A stretch of 64,000 nucleotides of DNA from MH13 sp042140245 (GCF_042140245.1 NZ_CP159483.1:1860001-1924000), one strand, 5' to 3'; positions 25,808-35,016 are shown, numbered from the stretch's first letter. The notes: a model not told the origin generated them from the letters alone. Numbers and translations are program-made.

Positions 25808-26418
25808 CGCGGTTTAACACCGTTGAGCAGAATAGACAGCACCGCTTGCGAGGCCTGTTCATTGAAGCCTGGCTTTTGCGACTGCGCACCCGTGACCGCA
25901 TCGATCTGCGCTTCAAAATCGGCATAATGCTGGGTGGTTGCCCAGATCATGAAAATGAGGTGCACCGGATCAACTGGTGCCAGTTTGCCCGCATCAATCC
26001 AACTTTGCAGAATAGTGGCTTTCTCTTCCACCAGTGATTTCAATCGCGTTTCCAGGAAGCCTTTGAGAATCGGTGCGCCAGCCAAAACCTCGGACGCAAA
26101 AAGGCGAGACGCTTGAGGCCGGTCCGCGGACATGCGCATTTTCAGCGTGATGTAGCGGCGCAGTTCTTCTACGGGGTCGGCGTCTGGGTCGAGCGTCATC
26201 AGCGGCGAGAGCCACTCTTCAACGATTTGCTCTAGGACCGTTTTGTAAATCGCCTCTTTGGAGGGGAAGTAATAAAGCAGGTTGGGTTTCGACATGCCTG
26301 CCTTGTCGGCAATCGCATCAATGGTGGCGCCATGATAACCGCGCGAGGAAAACTCGCTCACGGCCGCCTGTGCGATGGCGGCGCGGTTCTCCGTTTGAAT
26401 GCGGCTGGGTTTAGACAA
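25804..26418 (-). CDS. rutR: RutR-type TetR-family regulator of pyrimidine catabolism
   Basis: RutR senses uracil and controls pyrimidine degradation. The protein closely follows RutR in order and wording: helix-turn-helix TIDAIADKAGMSKPNLLYYF, then PQASRLFASEVLAGAP, GKLAPVDPVHLIFMIWATTQ, QHYADFEAQIDAVTGA and the ending LLNGVKPR. I chose the TTG at 26418 (204 residues) because no ATG exists near the domain start and the upstream frame is the regulatory region. The operator at 26508-26523 lies between it and pydC, and fits the RutR consensus. Confidence 0.88.
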   Translation of the reverse strand: MSKPSRIQTENRAAIAQAAVSEFSSRGYHGATIDAIADKAGMSKPNLLYYFPSKEAIYKTVLEQIVEEWLSPLMTLDPDADPVEELRRYITLKMRMSADRPQASRLFASEVLAGAPILKGFLETRLKSLVEEKATILQSWIDAGKLAPVDPVHLIFMIWATTQHYADFEAQIDAVTGAQSQKPGFNEQASQAVLSILLNGVKPR

Positions 26419-26507
26419 GGATCGAACTCGTGACCAACTGGGCGTGCAAAAAGGGCACCAAGAAAGACATAAAGTAGCGATTTCAGCAACGGCAGGCGAG
26501 AAAACTT

Positions 26508-26523
26508 TCGACCAAATGGTCAA
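26508..26523. promoter_or_regulatory. RutR box in the rutR/pydC divergent region
   Basis: TCGACCAAATGGTCAA matches the E. coli RutR box TTGACCANNTGGTCAA at all but the second base. It lies 90 bases from the rutR start and 68 from the pydC start, so it can control both genes. The regulator encoded next door belongs to the same family, which strengthens the call. Confidence 0.85.
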
Positions 26524-26590
26524 AATCTTGACGTCGGGCCAATTGCGGTCTTCACTGCCCCAAACCGTTTGCAGCGATGAGGGGAACACC

Positions 26591-27853
26591 ATGGGGTCTA
26601 TGGGCAATCAACCGGGGGAAAATCTCAGGATCAATCCTGAACGCCTTTGGGATTCGCTGATGGATATGGCGAAGATCGGCCCTGGAATCGCTGGCGGCAA
26701 CAACCGGCAGACGGTGACCGACGAGGATGCCGAGGGGCGGGCGCTTTTTCAGCGTTGGTGCGAAGATGCGGGCTTGACCATGGGCGTCGATCAGATGGGC
26801 ACCATGTTCATGCGCCGTGAGGGCACGGATCCTGACGCGTTGCCCGTTTATGTCGGTTCGCACCTCGATACCCAACCCACCGGCGGCAAGTATGATGGTG
26901 TGCTCGGCGTGTTGGCCGGGCTGGAAATCGTGCGCACGCTCAATGATCTCGATATCAAGACCAAGCATCCGATCGTCGTCACCAACTGGACCAATGAGGA
27001 AGGTACGCGCTACGCCCCGGCCATGATGGCCTCAGGCGTTTTTGCTGGTGTGCTCGACCAGGCCGATGTCTATGAGCATACGGATGCTGAAGGCAAAAAG
27101 TTTGGCGATGAGCTGGAGCGGATCGGCTGGAAGGGCGAGGAAAAAGTCGGTGATCGCAAGATGCACGCCTTTTTCGAACTACACATCGAGCAGGGCCCGA
27201 TCCTGGAAGCTGAAGGCAAGGATATTGGCGTTGTCACCCACGGGCAGGGGCTGCGCTGGATTGAGTGCACAGTAACCGGCAAGGAAAGCCATACCGGCTC
27301 AACGCCGATGCCGATGCGCAGGAATGCTGGTCGCGGATTGGCGCAGATCACCGAGCTTGTGCACGAGATTGCGATGGACAATGCGCCGAACGCCGTTGGC
27401 GCCATCGGTCATATCGATGTCTACCCCAACAGCCGCAACATTATTCCGGGCAAAGTGGTTTTCACCGTCGATTTCAGGTCACACGAGCTGGATCGGTTGA
27501 ACGGCATGGTCGCGCGGTTTGAAGAACAGGCGCCGAAGCTTTGCGAAGCGATTGGCGTGGAGCTGTCACATGAGATCGTTGGTCAGTTTGATCCGCCAGC
27601 TTTTGATGAGCAGTGTGTTGGCATGATCCGTGAAGCGGCTGAACGACTGGGCTACTCACACAAGGATATCGTCTCCGGTGCCGGGCATGACGCCTGCTGG
27701 ATCAACCGGCTTTATCCCACCGCGATGGTCATGTGCCCGTGTGTCGACGGCCTGTCGCACAATGAGGCTGAAGAGATCACCAAGGACTGGGCGCGGGCAG
27801 GCGCGGATGTGCTGTTCCATGCGGTGGTGGAGAAAGCGGAGATTGTAGGGTGA
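26591..27853 (+). CDS. pydC: Beta-ureidopropionase / N-carbamoyl-amino-acid hydrolase (M20 family)
   Basis: This enzyme cleaves N-carbamoyl-beta-alanine to beta-alanine, CO2 and ammonia, step 3 of reductive uracil degradation. The 420-residue M20 metallohydrolase has the metal ligands in GSHLDTQPTGGKYDG, NEEGTRY, HIEQGP and a C-terminal GAGHDA. The longer upstream frame is unlikely; the ATG at 26591 has AGGGGA 6 bases upstream. Linkage to dihydropyrimidinase and RutR supports a pyrimidine role over amino-acid racemate use. Confidence 0.9.
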   Translation: MGSMGNQPGENLRINPERLWDSLMDMAKIGPGIAGGNNRQTVTDEDAEGRALFQRWCEDAGLTMGVDQMGTMFMRREGTDPDALPVYVGSHLDTQPTGGKYDGVLGVLAGLEIVRTLNDLDIKTKHPIVVTNWTNEEGTRYAPAMMASGVFAGVLDQADVYEHTDAEGKKFGDELERIGWKGEEKVGDRKMHAFFELHIEQGPILEAEGKDIGVVTHGQGLRWIECTVTGKESHTGSTPMPMRRNAGRGLAQITELVHEIAMDNAPNAVGAIGHIDVYPNSRNIIPGKVVFTVDFRSHELDRLNGMVARFEEQAPKLCEAIGVELSHEIVGQFDPPAFDEQCVGMIREAAERLGYSHKDIVSGAGHDACWINRLYPTAMVMCPCVDGLSHNEAEEITKDWARAGADVLFHAVVEKAEIVG

Positions 27854-27885
27854 TGCTAGATGAGGCGATCATATTGCACGTTTAA

Positions 27886-28644
27886 ATGGACGAAGAAGAG
27901 CATTTTCTTGCGCGACGGAAATCACTGCGCAAGCAAGTGATCGAAAGCGACCAAGTTTCGCGAAGAATTGGTGTGCAAGAAGTCGACGAACGCCGAGGAA
28001 AGGCGAGTCACGTTTTTGCGTTGGCGGGCAACTTAGCTGTGAGCATCTTGGCTTTGGCGGACAATGCTGATCGTGAACTATACTTGGACCACAACTCAAT
28101 TTGTGTGTTGACCCGGACACTGATTGAAGCTGTTTCGATGCAGTTTTATTTGGGCGACTTGGACTGCGATGAAGATGAATGGAGATGTCGAAAGTGGGTT
28201 TTAGATTTAAACGATTGTCACAATCGCATTGAGCTGATGAAAAACCTTCAAACTAATGACAAGGTCAATAAGGGGCAAAAAGCCAAGGTTCGGCTGCGAG
28301 ACAGACTTAAGTCGAACGATTATTTGCAAACATTTAGCAAGCGAAAGCAGAAGGCGTTGTTGTCGGGCACAGAAGCTTTCATCAAAACGCCTCACGAAGT
28401 TCGAATGATGATTGGGTATCAGGATCAGCAGCTCAGGGGCATTTACCGTTTACTTTCTATGCACACACACGCCGGCGCATTCACCGTTGTGGGCGCTGCC
28501 GAGCGAGAGATGTATATTCCCAAGAGCCCATACTCGTATTCGCGCGCAGCACTTGGCTTAGAACTGACTGGTTCGACTCTCTCTGCCAGCACCAGGCACA
28601 TGCTTGAACTGTTTCCTCGCGCATCACAGGATATCGAAAGTTAG
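27886..28644 (+). CDS. Unknown protein, DUF5677-like
   Basis: This protein of 252 residues is mostly helical and highly charged in its N-terminal 35 residues. ICVLTRTLIEAVSMQFYL and the late LLSMHTHAG look like the DUF5677 pattern, a family without known function often found in accessory regions. Its base composition is clearly more AT-rich than pydC and pydB on either side. It lies between them (33 bases after pydC, 12 before pydB), so it looks like an insertion into the pathway operon. Confidence 0.6.
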   Translation: MDEEEHFLARRKSLRKQVIESDQVSRRIGVQEVDERRGKASHVFALAGNLAVSILALADNADRELYLDHNSICVLTRTLIEAVSMQFYLGDLDCDEDEWRCRKWVLDLNDCHNRIELMKNLQTNDKVNKGQKAKVRLRDRLKSNDYLQTFSKRKQKALLSGTEAFIKTPHEVRMMIGYQDQQLRGIYRLLSMHTHAGAFTVVGAAEREMYIPKSPYSYSRAALGLELTGSTLSASTRHMLELFPRASQDIES

Positions 28645-28655
28645 GGAGACCAACC

Positions 28656-30110
28656 ATGACCACCATCATCAAAAACGGCACGATCGTCACCGCCGATCTG
28701 ACCTATAAATCCGACATCAAGATCGAAGACGGTGTGATCACCGAGATCGGTGAAAACCTGTCAGGCGGTACAGAGTTGGATGCCACCGGCTGCTACGTCA
28801 TGCCCGGCGGGATCGATCCGCATGTACACCTGGAAATGCCGTTTATGGGCACCTACTCGTCGGACGATTTTGAATCCGGCACTCGTGCGGGCCTTTCTGG
28901 TGGCACGACCATGGTGGTGGATTTCTGTTTGCCTGAGCCGAACCAGAGCCTGCACGATGCGCTGCTGCGCTGGGATAACAAATCCACGCGCGCCAACTGC
29001 GACTATTCCTTCCACATGGCCATCACCTGGTGGGGCGAGCAGGTGTGGAACGAGATGGAAAGCGTGGTGAAGGACCGCGGCATCAACACTTTCAAGCACT
29101 TCATGGCCTATAAGGGCGCGCTGATGGTGGATGATGATGAAATGTTCTCCTCCTTCCAGCGCTGTGCCGCGCTGGGTGCCCTGCCGCTGGTGCATGCTGA
29201 GAACGGCGATGTGGTGGCGCAGCTTCAGGCGAAACTTCTCGAAGAGGGCAACAATGGGCCGGAAGCCCACGCCTATTCGCGTCCTGCTGAGGTGGAAGGC
29301 GAGGCGACCAATCGCGCCATCATGATCGCTGATATGGCCGGTGTGCCGGTCTATATCGTGCACACATCGTCCGAGCAGGCGCATGAAGCGATCCGCCGGG
29401 CGCGGCAGAACGGAATTCGGGTTTATGGCGAGCCGCTGATCCAACATCTAACCTTGGACAACTCGGAGTACAAGCATCCCGACTGGGATCATGCGGCGCG
29501 GCGGGTCATGTCGCCGCCCTTCCGCGACAAGAAGCATCAGGACTCGCTGTGGGCCGGGCTGGCTGCCGGCTCTCTTCAAGTGGTGGCAACCGACCACTGC
29601 GCCTTCACCACCGAGCAGAAGCGCAACGGTGTCGGCAATTTCACACTAATCCCCAACGGCACGGGCGGTCTGGAAGATCGCATGCCGATGCTCTGGACCA
29701 ATGGTGTGGAAACGGGCCGGTTGACGATGAACGAGTTCGTGGCCGTCACCTCCACCAACATCGCCAAAATCTTGAACATGTACCCGAAAAAGGGCGCGAT
29801 TCTGGAAGGCGCCGATGCCGACATCGTGGTGTGGGACCCGAACAAGGAAAAGACCATCACCGCGGGCACACAGCAGTCGGCCATCGACTACAATGTGTTT
29901 GAGGGCAAGCATGTGAAGGGCCTGCCGCGTTACACGCTGACCCGTGGTGTGGTGGCCGTGGATGATGGTGAGGTCAAAACGCGCGAAGGTCACGGCAAGT
30001 TCGTTGCTCGCGAGCCATTCCAGGCTGTCAACACCGCGCTTTCACAGTGGAAAGAGGTGACCGCGCCACGCAAAGTGGAGCGCACCGGCATCCCGGCGAG
30101 TGGGGTCTAG
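28656..30110 (+). CDS. pydB: Dihydropyrimidinase (hydantoinase family)
   Basis: This is step 2 of reductive pyrimidine breakdown: it opens dihydrouracil to N-carbamoyl-beta-alanine. The 484-residue amidohydrolase has the full binuclear metal set: H56-V-H58, carboxylated-Lys candidate K153 in FMAYKG, H180 in LVHAENGD, H236 in IVHTSS and D313 in ATDHCAF. Length and the MSPPFRDK segment match dihydropyrimidinases. GGGAG lies shortly before the ATG. Confidence 0.94.
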   Translation: MTTIIKNGTIVTADLTYKSDIKIEDGVITEIGENLSGGTELDATGCYVMPGGIDPHVHLEMPFMGTYSSDDFESGTRAGLSGGTTMVVDFCLPEPNQSLHDALLRWDNKSTRANCDYSFHMAITWWGEQVWNEMESVVKDRGINTFKHFMAYKGALMVDDDEMFSSFQRCAALGALPLVHAENGDVVAQLQAKLLEEGNNGPEAHAYSRPAEVEGEATNRAIMIADMAGVPVYIVHTSSEQAHEAIRRARQNGIRVYGEPLIQHLTLDNSEYKHPDWDHAARRVMSPPFRDKKHQDSLWAGLAAGSLQVVATDHCAFTTEQKRNGVGNFTLIPNGTGGLEDRMPMLWTNGVETGRLTMNEFVAVTSTNIAKILNMYPKKGAILEGADADIVVWDPNKEKTITAGTQQSAIDYNVFEGKHVKGLPRYTLTRGVVAVDDGEVKTREGHGKFVAREPFQAVNTALSQWKEVTAPRKVERTGIPASGV

Positions 30111-30136
30111 AGTCCTCGCGTTTGGATTTGTAGGGT

Positions 30137-30694
30137 ATGTGGGCTGTTACTACGGACAAAGAAATTTGGCAGCTACGGGAGAGAGGCGCACTTGTGAGTG
30201 TGCTTCTGGCCGACGCGTACAATCAGAGTTTGCTCGATTGGATTTATGGTGTCTGGGATCAATTACACGCCGACAGCGGTCATGTTTGGCATATTGCGAT
30301 CCCGAGCAAGAGGGCGGTACGCGATATCCCTGGGTCCGTGGTTGGTGTTCGAGACTATAACACCGACTTGGCTCGCGATCTGTGTCGGCAGTACGGTTTA
30401 AACGAGTCGGTTTTACCTGCACTGGTATTCGATAACTTCAATGAGAACGTGCGTCAGCAATACCTGTCATTGAACGGGAGAAGTGAAGACGAGCTAAGAA
30501 GGCTTTTTCTGCATTGCGCTAGGCATATTAGCGGCAAACATGAAAGCCTTCAGATGGTGGGGTATGAGAACATTAGTGCTGCGATTGACGAAGTGATCGG
30601 AGCAGTCAGGCTCGCAGATACGCGTCATGTACTTCTAAAGAAAGTGCCTGCCGTGTTCTCAATAATCTCACGAAGCGTGGGGATGACAGGATGA
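30137..30694 (+). CDS. Unknown protein in the pyrimidine locus
   Basis: The protein (185 residues) is not recognised. It begins MWAVTTDKEIWQL and has a mixed alpha/beta look, with no signal peptide or membrane span. A possible thioredoxin-like or nucleotide-binding fold cannot be argued from motifs. It is AT-richer than pydB and starts 26 bases after it. Its stop overlaps the next start by 4 bases. Confidence 0.55.
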   Translation: MWAVTTDKEIWQLRERGALVSVLLADAYNQSLLDWIYGVWDQLHADSGHVWHIAIPSKRAVRDIPGSVVGVRDYNTDLARDLCRQYGLNESVLPALVFDNFNENVRQQYLSLNGRSEDELRRLFLHCARHISGKHESLQMVGYENISAAIDEVIGAVRLADTRHVLLKKVPAVFSIISRSVGMTG

Positions 30695-31104
30695 TGAAGA
30701 CTATTCTTTTGTTCGCGCTGACGAATGTATTGCTCGCCACTTCCGCGTTCGCTGCCGAGTTGCCAATTGAAGGCATCTACGGTGATGAGATGGGGTGCGA
30801 GCGGCTGACGCGGGGCCCCGATGCCATCGACGAGCCCGGCGGCATCAATGTCTATGCTGACCGGATCGAGGGTTATGAGTGGGGCTGTTCCTGGGCTGAG
30901 GTTTGGGAGTATCCGCACAGCAACGGTAGCGGCTTTGGTGTTCAGGGCCTGTGCGGCGGTGAGGGCATTCCGTTCTTGGAGCAATACATCATCGAACTTG
31001 GCTTTGATGACCCCAGTCAAATGACCGTCTTTGCCGCCAATGGCGACCCGCGTTGGGAGCTGAATTTGTGTGAGGGCGTGCCTCAACAAGGTGGCAAAGG
31101 ATGA
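30691..31104 (+). CDS. Secreted small protein, unknown function
   Basis: The protein has 137 residues with a signal peptide (MKTILLFALTNVLLATSAFA, cleaved before AELP). The mature part is acidic with six Cys-containing spots (for example GCERL, EWGCSW, GLCGGEG, NLCEG), suggesting two disulfides in the periplasm. No family was recognised. It is coupled to the unknown gene before it by an ATGA overlap. Confidence 0.6.
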   Translation: MMKTILLFALTNVLLATSAFAAELPIEGIYGDEMGCERLTRGPDAIDEPGGINVYADRIEGYEWGCSWAEVWEYPHSNGSGFGVQGLCGGEGIPFLEQYIIELGFDDPSQMTVFAANGDPRWELNLCEGVPQQGGKG

Positions 31105-31127
31105 GTAGGGTGTCGACTCATTCAAAA

Positions 31128-31230
31128 TCGTCATGGCCGGTCTTGAACCGGCCATCCAGCCCTGCGGGTTTTCATCATTCCAGCGCATGCATGTCTGTGC
31201 TGGATCCCTGGATCAAGTCCGGGGATGACG
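31128..31230. repeat. Cluster of two intergenic hairpin repeats
   Basis: Two hairpin units stand in tandem. The first (31128-31160) contains GGCCGGT-CTTGA-ACCGGCC. The second (about 31200-31230) contains the complement of the GTCATCCCCGGACTTGATCC type. The first unit recurs at 41702-41734 with a compensatory base-pair change. They are dispersed intergenic palindromes common in alphaproteobacterial genomes. Confidence 0.7.
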
Positions 31231-31294
31231 GCCGGCCATTTGGCAAACATCTTGCTCCGTCAAGAGCCAGCGAGACCCCTATGAAAGTATCCGC

Positions 31295-32086
31295 GTGACG
31301 ACCCCACCCGTTATTTCCGCTCAAAATCTCGATCTCACCTTCACCACCAATGATGGTCCGGTGCATGCGCTGTCGGATGTGAATCTCGACATCCACAAGG
31401 GCGAGTTCGTCTCCTTCATCGGCCCGTCGGGCTGTGGCAAGACGACGTTTCTGCGCGTGATCGCCGATCTGGAAAGCCCAACGGGCGGCACGATCACTGT
31501 CGATGGCACCACGCCGCACCAGGCTCGGCTCAACCGCGCCTATGGCTATGTGTTTCAAGCTGCCGCGCTGTATCCGTGGCGGACCATTGAGGCGAACATC
31601 ACGCTGCCGCTAGAGATCATGGGCTTTGCCAAAACCGAGCAGCGGGAGCGTGCGGAAAAGGCGCTGGCGCTTGTCGATCTGGAAGGCTTTGGCAAAAAGT
31701 TCCCCTGGCAGTTGTCAGGCGGCATGCAGCAGCGCGCGTCCATTGCTAGGGCCTTGGCGTTTGATGCAGACATTCTGCTCATGGACGAGCCGTTTGGCGC
31801 GCTTGATGAAATCGTCCGCGATCATCTCAACGAACAGCTTTTGAAGCTGTGGGACCGCACCAACAAGACGATTTGTTTCGTCACCCATTCGATTCCTGAG
31901 GCGGTCTATCTCTCCACCAAGATTGTCGTCATGAGCCCGCGCCCGGGCCGGGTGACGGACGTCATTGAAAGCACTCTGCCAAAAGAGCGCCCACTTGATA
32001 TCCGTGAGTCGCCAGAATTCCTCGATATCGCCCACCGTGTGAGAGAAGGCTTGCGCGCCGGCCACGCCTATGAGGAGGCGGTTTAG
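31295..32086 (+). CDS. ABC transporter ATP-binding protein, pyrimidine-locus importer
   Basis: The 263-residue SsuB/TauB-like ATPase starts at GTG 31295. Motifs are GPSGCGKTT, LSGGMQQRASIARAL, LLMDEPFGALDE and VTHSIPEAV. Two permease genes and a binding-protein gene follow directly. The whole unit is next to pydB/pydC, so a pyrimidine or ureide substrate is likely. Confidence 0.9.
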   Translation: MTTPPVISAQNLDLTFTTNDGPVHALSDVNLDIHKGEFVSFIGPSGCGKTTFLRVIADLESPTGGTITVDGTTPHQARLNRAYGYVFQAAALYPWRTIEANITLPLEIMGFAKTEQRERAEKALALVDLEGFGKKFPWQLSGGMQQRASIARALAFDADILLMDEPFGALDEIVRDHLNEQLLKLWDRTNKTICFVTHSIPEAVYLSTKIVVMSPRPGRVTDVIESTLPKERPLDIRESPEFLDIAHRVREGLRAGHAYEEAV

Positions 32087-32965
32087 GTGTTCGCCCGCTC
32101 GATCCTTCCCATTCTCACGGTTCTCTTCATCATCCTTGCCGCTTGGTACGCTGGCACGGTGGCGCTGAACTGGCGTATCGAGGCGGAGCGTTTTGAGCGC
32201 ATGGGCCTTGAGAAAAGCACTATGGAAATGGTGCAGGCGACCATGGCGATGGATCGGCCCATCCTGCCGGCGCCGCATCAGGTGTGGAGCGAGTTTCAGG
32301 TGAGCGTGTTTGGCCGCGACCCGTCCTCGCCGCGCAGCCTTGTCTTCCACGCTTGGATCACGCTTTCCTCGTCTCTGGTCGGTTTTGCCATGGGCACGCT
32401 GCTTGGCATCTTGCTTGCAGTTGGCATCGTGCACTCCAAAGTGCTCGACAAATCGCTGCTGCCTTGGATCATCGCGTCACAGACCATCCCGATCCTGGCC
32501 ATCGCGCCGATGATCATCATCGTCTTTTCAACGCTTGGCGTGCAGGGGCTGATCCCAAAGGCGTTTATCTCCACCTATCTGGCGTTTTTCCCGGTGGCGA
32601 TTGGCATGACCAAGGGCCTGCGCTCGCCTGAGGCGATGCATCTCGATCTCATGCACACCTACAACGCCACGCGCAGCCAGACCTTCTGGAAGCTGCGGCT
32701 GCCGGCCTCGCTGCCTTATCTTTTCGCGTCGATGAAAATTGCAGTGGCCATTTCGCTGGTCGGCGCGATTGTTGGTGAGCTGCCAACCGGCGCGCAGGGC
32801 GGCATCGGCGCACGGCTGCTCAATTCTTCCTATTACGGCCAGACCATACAGATCTGGGCGGCGCTGTTCGCCGCGGCCTTTATGTCAGCGTTGCTGGTGT
32901 ACGCCATCGGCTGGATAGGCACGTTTGTGAACAAGCGCATGGGCGCGCGTGAGGCGAGCGTATGA
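32087..32965 (+). CDS. ABC transporter permease 1, pyrimidine-locus importer
   Basis: This is a SsuC/TauC-like permease of 292 residues with about six helices plus one N-terminal anchor. The GTG start at 32087 directly follows the ATPase stop, with GAGGAGG inside the end of that gene as ribosome site. The coupling segment reads MHTYNATRSQTFWKLRLPAS. It overlaps the second permease by 4 bases. Confidence 0.9.
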   Translation: MFARSILPILTVLFIILAAWYAGTVALNWRIEAERFERMGLEKSTMEMVQATMAMDRPILPAPHQVWSEFQVSVFGRDPSSPRSLVFHAWITLSSSLVGFAMGTLLGILLAVGIVHSKVLDKSLLPWIIASQTIPILAIAPMIIIVFSTLGVQGLIPKAFISTYLAFFPVAIGMTKGLRSPEAMHLDLMHTYNATRSQTFWKLRLPASLPYLFASMKIAVAISLVGAIVGELPTGAQGGIGARLLNSSYYGQTIQIWAALFAAAFMSALLVYAIGWIGTFVNKRMGAREASV

Positions 32966-33837
32966 TGGGTCTCACCGGAACCAGCCTGTTATGGGCGGCG
33001 CTCGCCTTCTGGATTGTCGCCTGGGCGGCCAACCAACGGCTTGCCGGATTGAACCTTTCTGGTGCGCCCAAAGTGCTGATCAATCTTCTGATCCCGGTGC
33101 TTTTCGGCGCGACGCTGCTGGTGCTCTGGGAAGGGATTACGCGCGGGCTGGACGTACCGCAGGTGGTGATGCCGCCTCCCTCCATGGTGTGGGAGCGGAT
33201 CGTTTCGAGCACCGATATTCTCTGGGCTGATTTCCAGCAGACGTTCCTGAAAGCGGTCATCGCCGGGTACGTGATGGGCTGTGGGCTGGGATTCGTGGTT
33301 GCGATCCTCGTGGATCGTTCCCCGTTCTGGAAAGCCGGCATCATGCCAGTGGGCAATTTGATGTCCGCCCTGCCGATCATCGGCATCGCGCCCATCATGG
33401 TCATGTGGTTCGGGTTTGACTGGCCTTCCAAGGCTGCTGTGGTCGTCGTGATGACGTTCTTCCCAATGCTGGTGAACACGTTGGCAGGCCTCAATGCGTC
33501 CGGGCAGATGGAGCGGGATTTGATGCACACCTACGCATCGTCCTATCCGCAGACCCTCATCAAATTGCGCCTGCCTGCGGCGATGCCGTTCATCTTCAAT
33601 GCACTCAAAATCAACTCCACGCTGGCGCTAATTGGGGCAATCGTTGCAGAATTTTTCGGCACGCCAATTGTCGGTATGGGCTTTAGGATTTCCACTGCCG
33701 TTGGCAGCCTCAACATCGATCTGGTGTGGGCAGAAATTTTCGTCGCCGCCTTGGCAGGCTCGCTCACCTATGGTGCGATAGCGTTGATTGAACGTCGGGT
33801 TACGTTCTGGCATCCGTCCAACCGGCGGGCGCGATAG
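32962..33837 (+). CDS. ABC transporter permease 2, pyrimidine-locus importer
   Basis: This is a second SsuC/TauC-like permease of 291 residues; its coupling segment MHTYASSYPQTLIKLRLPAA closely parallels permease 1. Having two different permeases implies a heterodimer, unlike the single-permease importer at 15.4-18.1 kb. It begins with an ATGA overlap with permease 1. Confidence 0.9.
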   Translation: MMGLTGTSLLWAALAFWIVAWAANQRLAGLNLSGAPKVLINLLIPVLFGATLLVLWEGITRGLDVPQVVMPPPSMVWERIVSSTDILWADFQQTFLKAVIAGYVMGCGLGFVVAILVDRSPFWKAGIMPVGNLMSALPIIGIAPIMVMWFGFDWPSKAAVVVVMTFFPMLVNTLAGLNASGQMERDLMHTYASSYPQTLIKLRLPAAMPFIFNALKINSTLALIGAIVAEFFGTPIVGMGFRISTAVGSLNIDLVWAEIFVAALAGSLTYGAIALIERRVTFWHPSNRRAR

Positions 33838-33902
33838 TTTTGAAGAATAAGGGGAATGGGCGCCGCAAAGGTGCTCACGAAAACTGGAAGGAGTTCCAAC
33901 TT

Positions 33903-34898
33903 ATGAAAACCGCAACCAAACTTTTGGCAGGGGCCGCGTTGTTGGCATCCTCGTTCTCGGTGGCCGCGCCTGCGCTGTCTGCCGATGAGCTGACGTTGCA
34001 GCTGAAATGGGTCACGCAGGCACAGTTTGCCGGCTACTATGTGGCGCTGCATGAGGGGCTCTATGAAGCTGAAGATCTTGATGTGACCATCAACCCAGGT
34101 GGCCCGGATATTGCACCACCGCAGGTGATCGCCGGTGGCGCTGCCGATGTGATCGTTGAGTGGATGCCAGCCGCCTTGGCTGCGCGCGAGCGTGGCGTGC
34201 CGTTGGTGAACATCGCTCAGCCGTTTGCACGCTCTGGCATGATGCTGACCTGCCGCGCTGATAGCGGTGTTTCCTCACCGGAAGACTTCCCGGGCGAAAC
34301 GCTAGGCGTCTGGTTCTTCGGTAACGAATATCCGTTCCTTTCCTGGATGAGCCAGCTTGGTATCCCCACCGATGGTGGTGATGAAGGCGTGACGGTTGTG
34401 CGCCAGGGCTTCAATGTTGATCCGCTCATTCAAGGTCAGGCCGCCTGTGTCTCGACCATGAACTACAACGAGTATTGGCAGGTGATTGATGCTGGCTTCT
34501 CGCCGGACGATCTGGTGGTGTTCAACTACACAGACCAGGGCGTCGCGACACTGGAAGATGGCCTTTATGTGCTTGAAGAGTCGCTGGAAGATCCAGAAAT
34601 GGTCGACAAGCTGACCCGTTTCGTGCGCGCTTCTATGGCCGGCTGGACCTGGGCGCAAGAAAACCCAGAAGAAGCTGCGATGATCGTTCTGGAGTATGAT
34701 CAGACCGGTGCGCAGACCGAGGCCCACCAAGTTCGCATGATGGGTGAGGTCAACAATCTGACCGCTGGTTCCACCGGTGTGCTGGATGTTGCGGCTGCTG
34801 AAACCACTGTGGACTCACTGCTCTTTGGTGGCGATGACCCGGTGATCACCGAGCGCCCAACCGGTGCTTGGACATCTGTCGTCACGGATGGGCTGTAA
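33903..34898 (+). CDS. NMT1/THI5-type substrate-binding protein, pyrimidine-locus importer
   Basis: This protein has 331 residues. The ATG at 33903 has GGAAGGAG upstream and begins a signal peptide (KTATKLLAGAALLASSFSVAAPALS). The mature start LTLQLKWVTQAQFAGYYVALHEG is a hallmark of THI5/NMT1 proteins that bind pyrimidine-related compounds such as formylaminopyrimidine or hydroxymethylpyrimidine. Linkage to pydB/pydC suggests uracil, thymine or their reduced forms. It ends the operon before a terminator. Confidence 0.88.
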   Translation: MKTATKLLAGAALLASSFSVAAPALSADELTLQLKWVTQAQFAGYYVALHEGLYEAEDLDVTINPGGPDIAPPQVIAGGAADVIVEWMPAALAARERGVPLVNIAQPFARSGMMLTCRADSGVSSPEDFPGETLGVWFFGNEYPFLSWMSQLGIPTDGGDEGVTVVRQGFNVDPLIQGQAACVSTMNYNEYWQVIDAGFSPDDLVVFNYTDQGVATLEDGLYVLEESLEDPEMVDKLTRFVRASMAGWTWAQENPEEAAMIVLEYDQTGAQTEAHQVRMMGEVNNLTAGSTGVLDVAAAETTVDSLLFGGDDPVITERPTGAWTSVVTDGL

Positions 34899-34987
34899 GC
34901 CGATCTGTTGATGGTCCAACACGCTCCGTTCTTACAGGACGACCGATAAGTTGGATGACGTCATGACTGGTGGAAACAGCATCCATG

Positions 34988-35016
34988 GCGTCATTCTCGG
35001 ACGTGATCCGAGAACC
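34988..35016. repeat. Intergenic hairpin repeat unit
   Basis: TTCTCGGA (34994-35001) and TCCGAGAA (35007-35014) make an 8-bp stem around CGTGA. It belongs to the same broad family as the second unit of the repeat clusters at 31.2 and 41.65 kb (GTCAT-CTCGG-TGATCCGAG). Confidence 0.55.

Noticed and set aside
28761..29447. Minus-strand frame of 228 codons opposite dihydropyrimidinase
   Set aside because: Antisense to a gene with all catalytic residues; composition is that of a shadow frame.
31234..31244. GGCCATTTGGC as a fourth RutR-type box before the transporter at 31295
   Set aside because: Only the CCA-N2-TGG centre agrees; the A and T next to it are replaced. It is also part of a hairpin repeat, so the likeness is probably chance.
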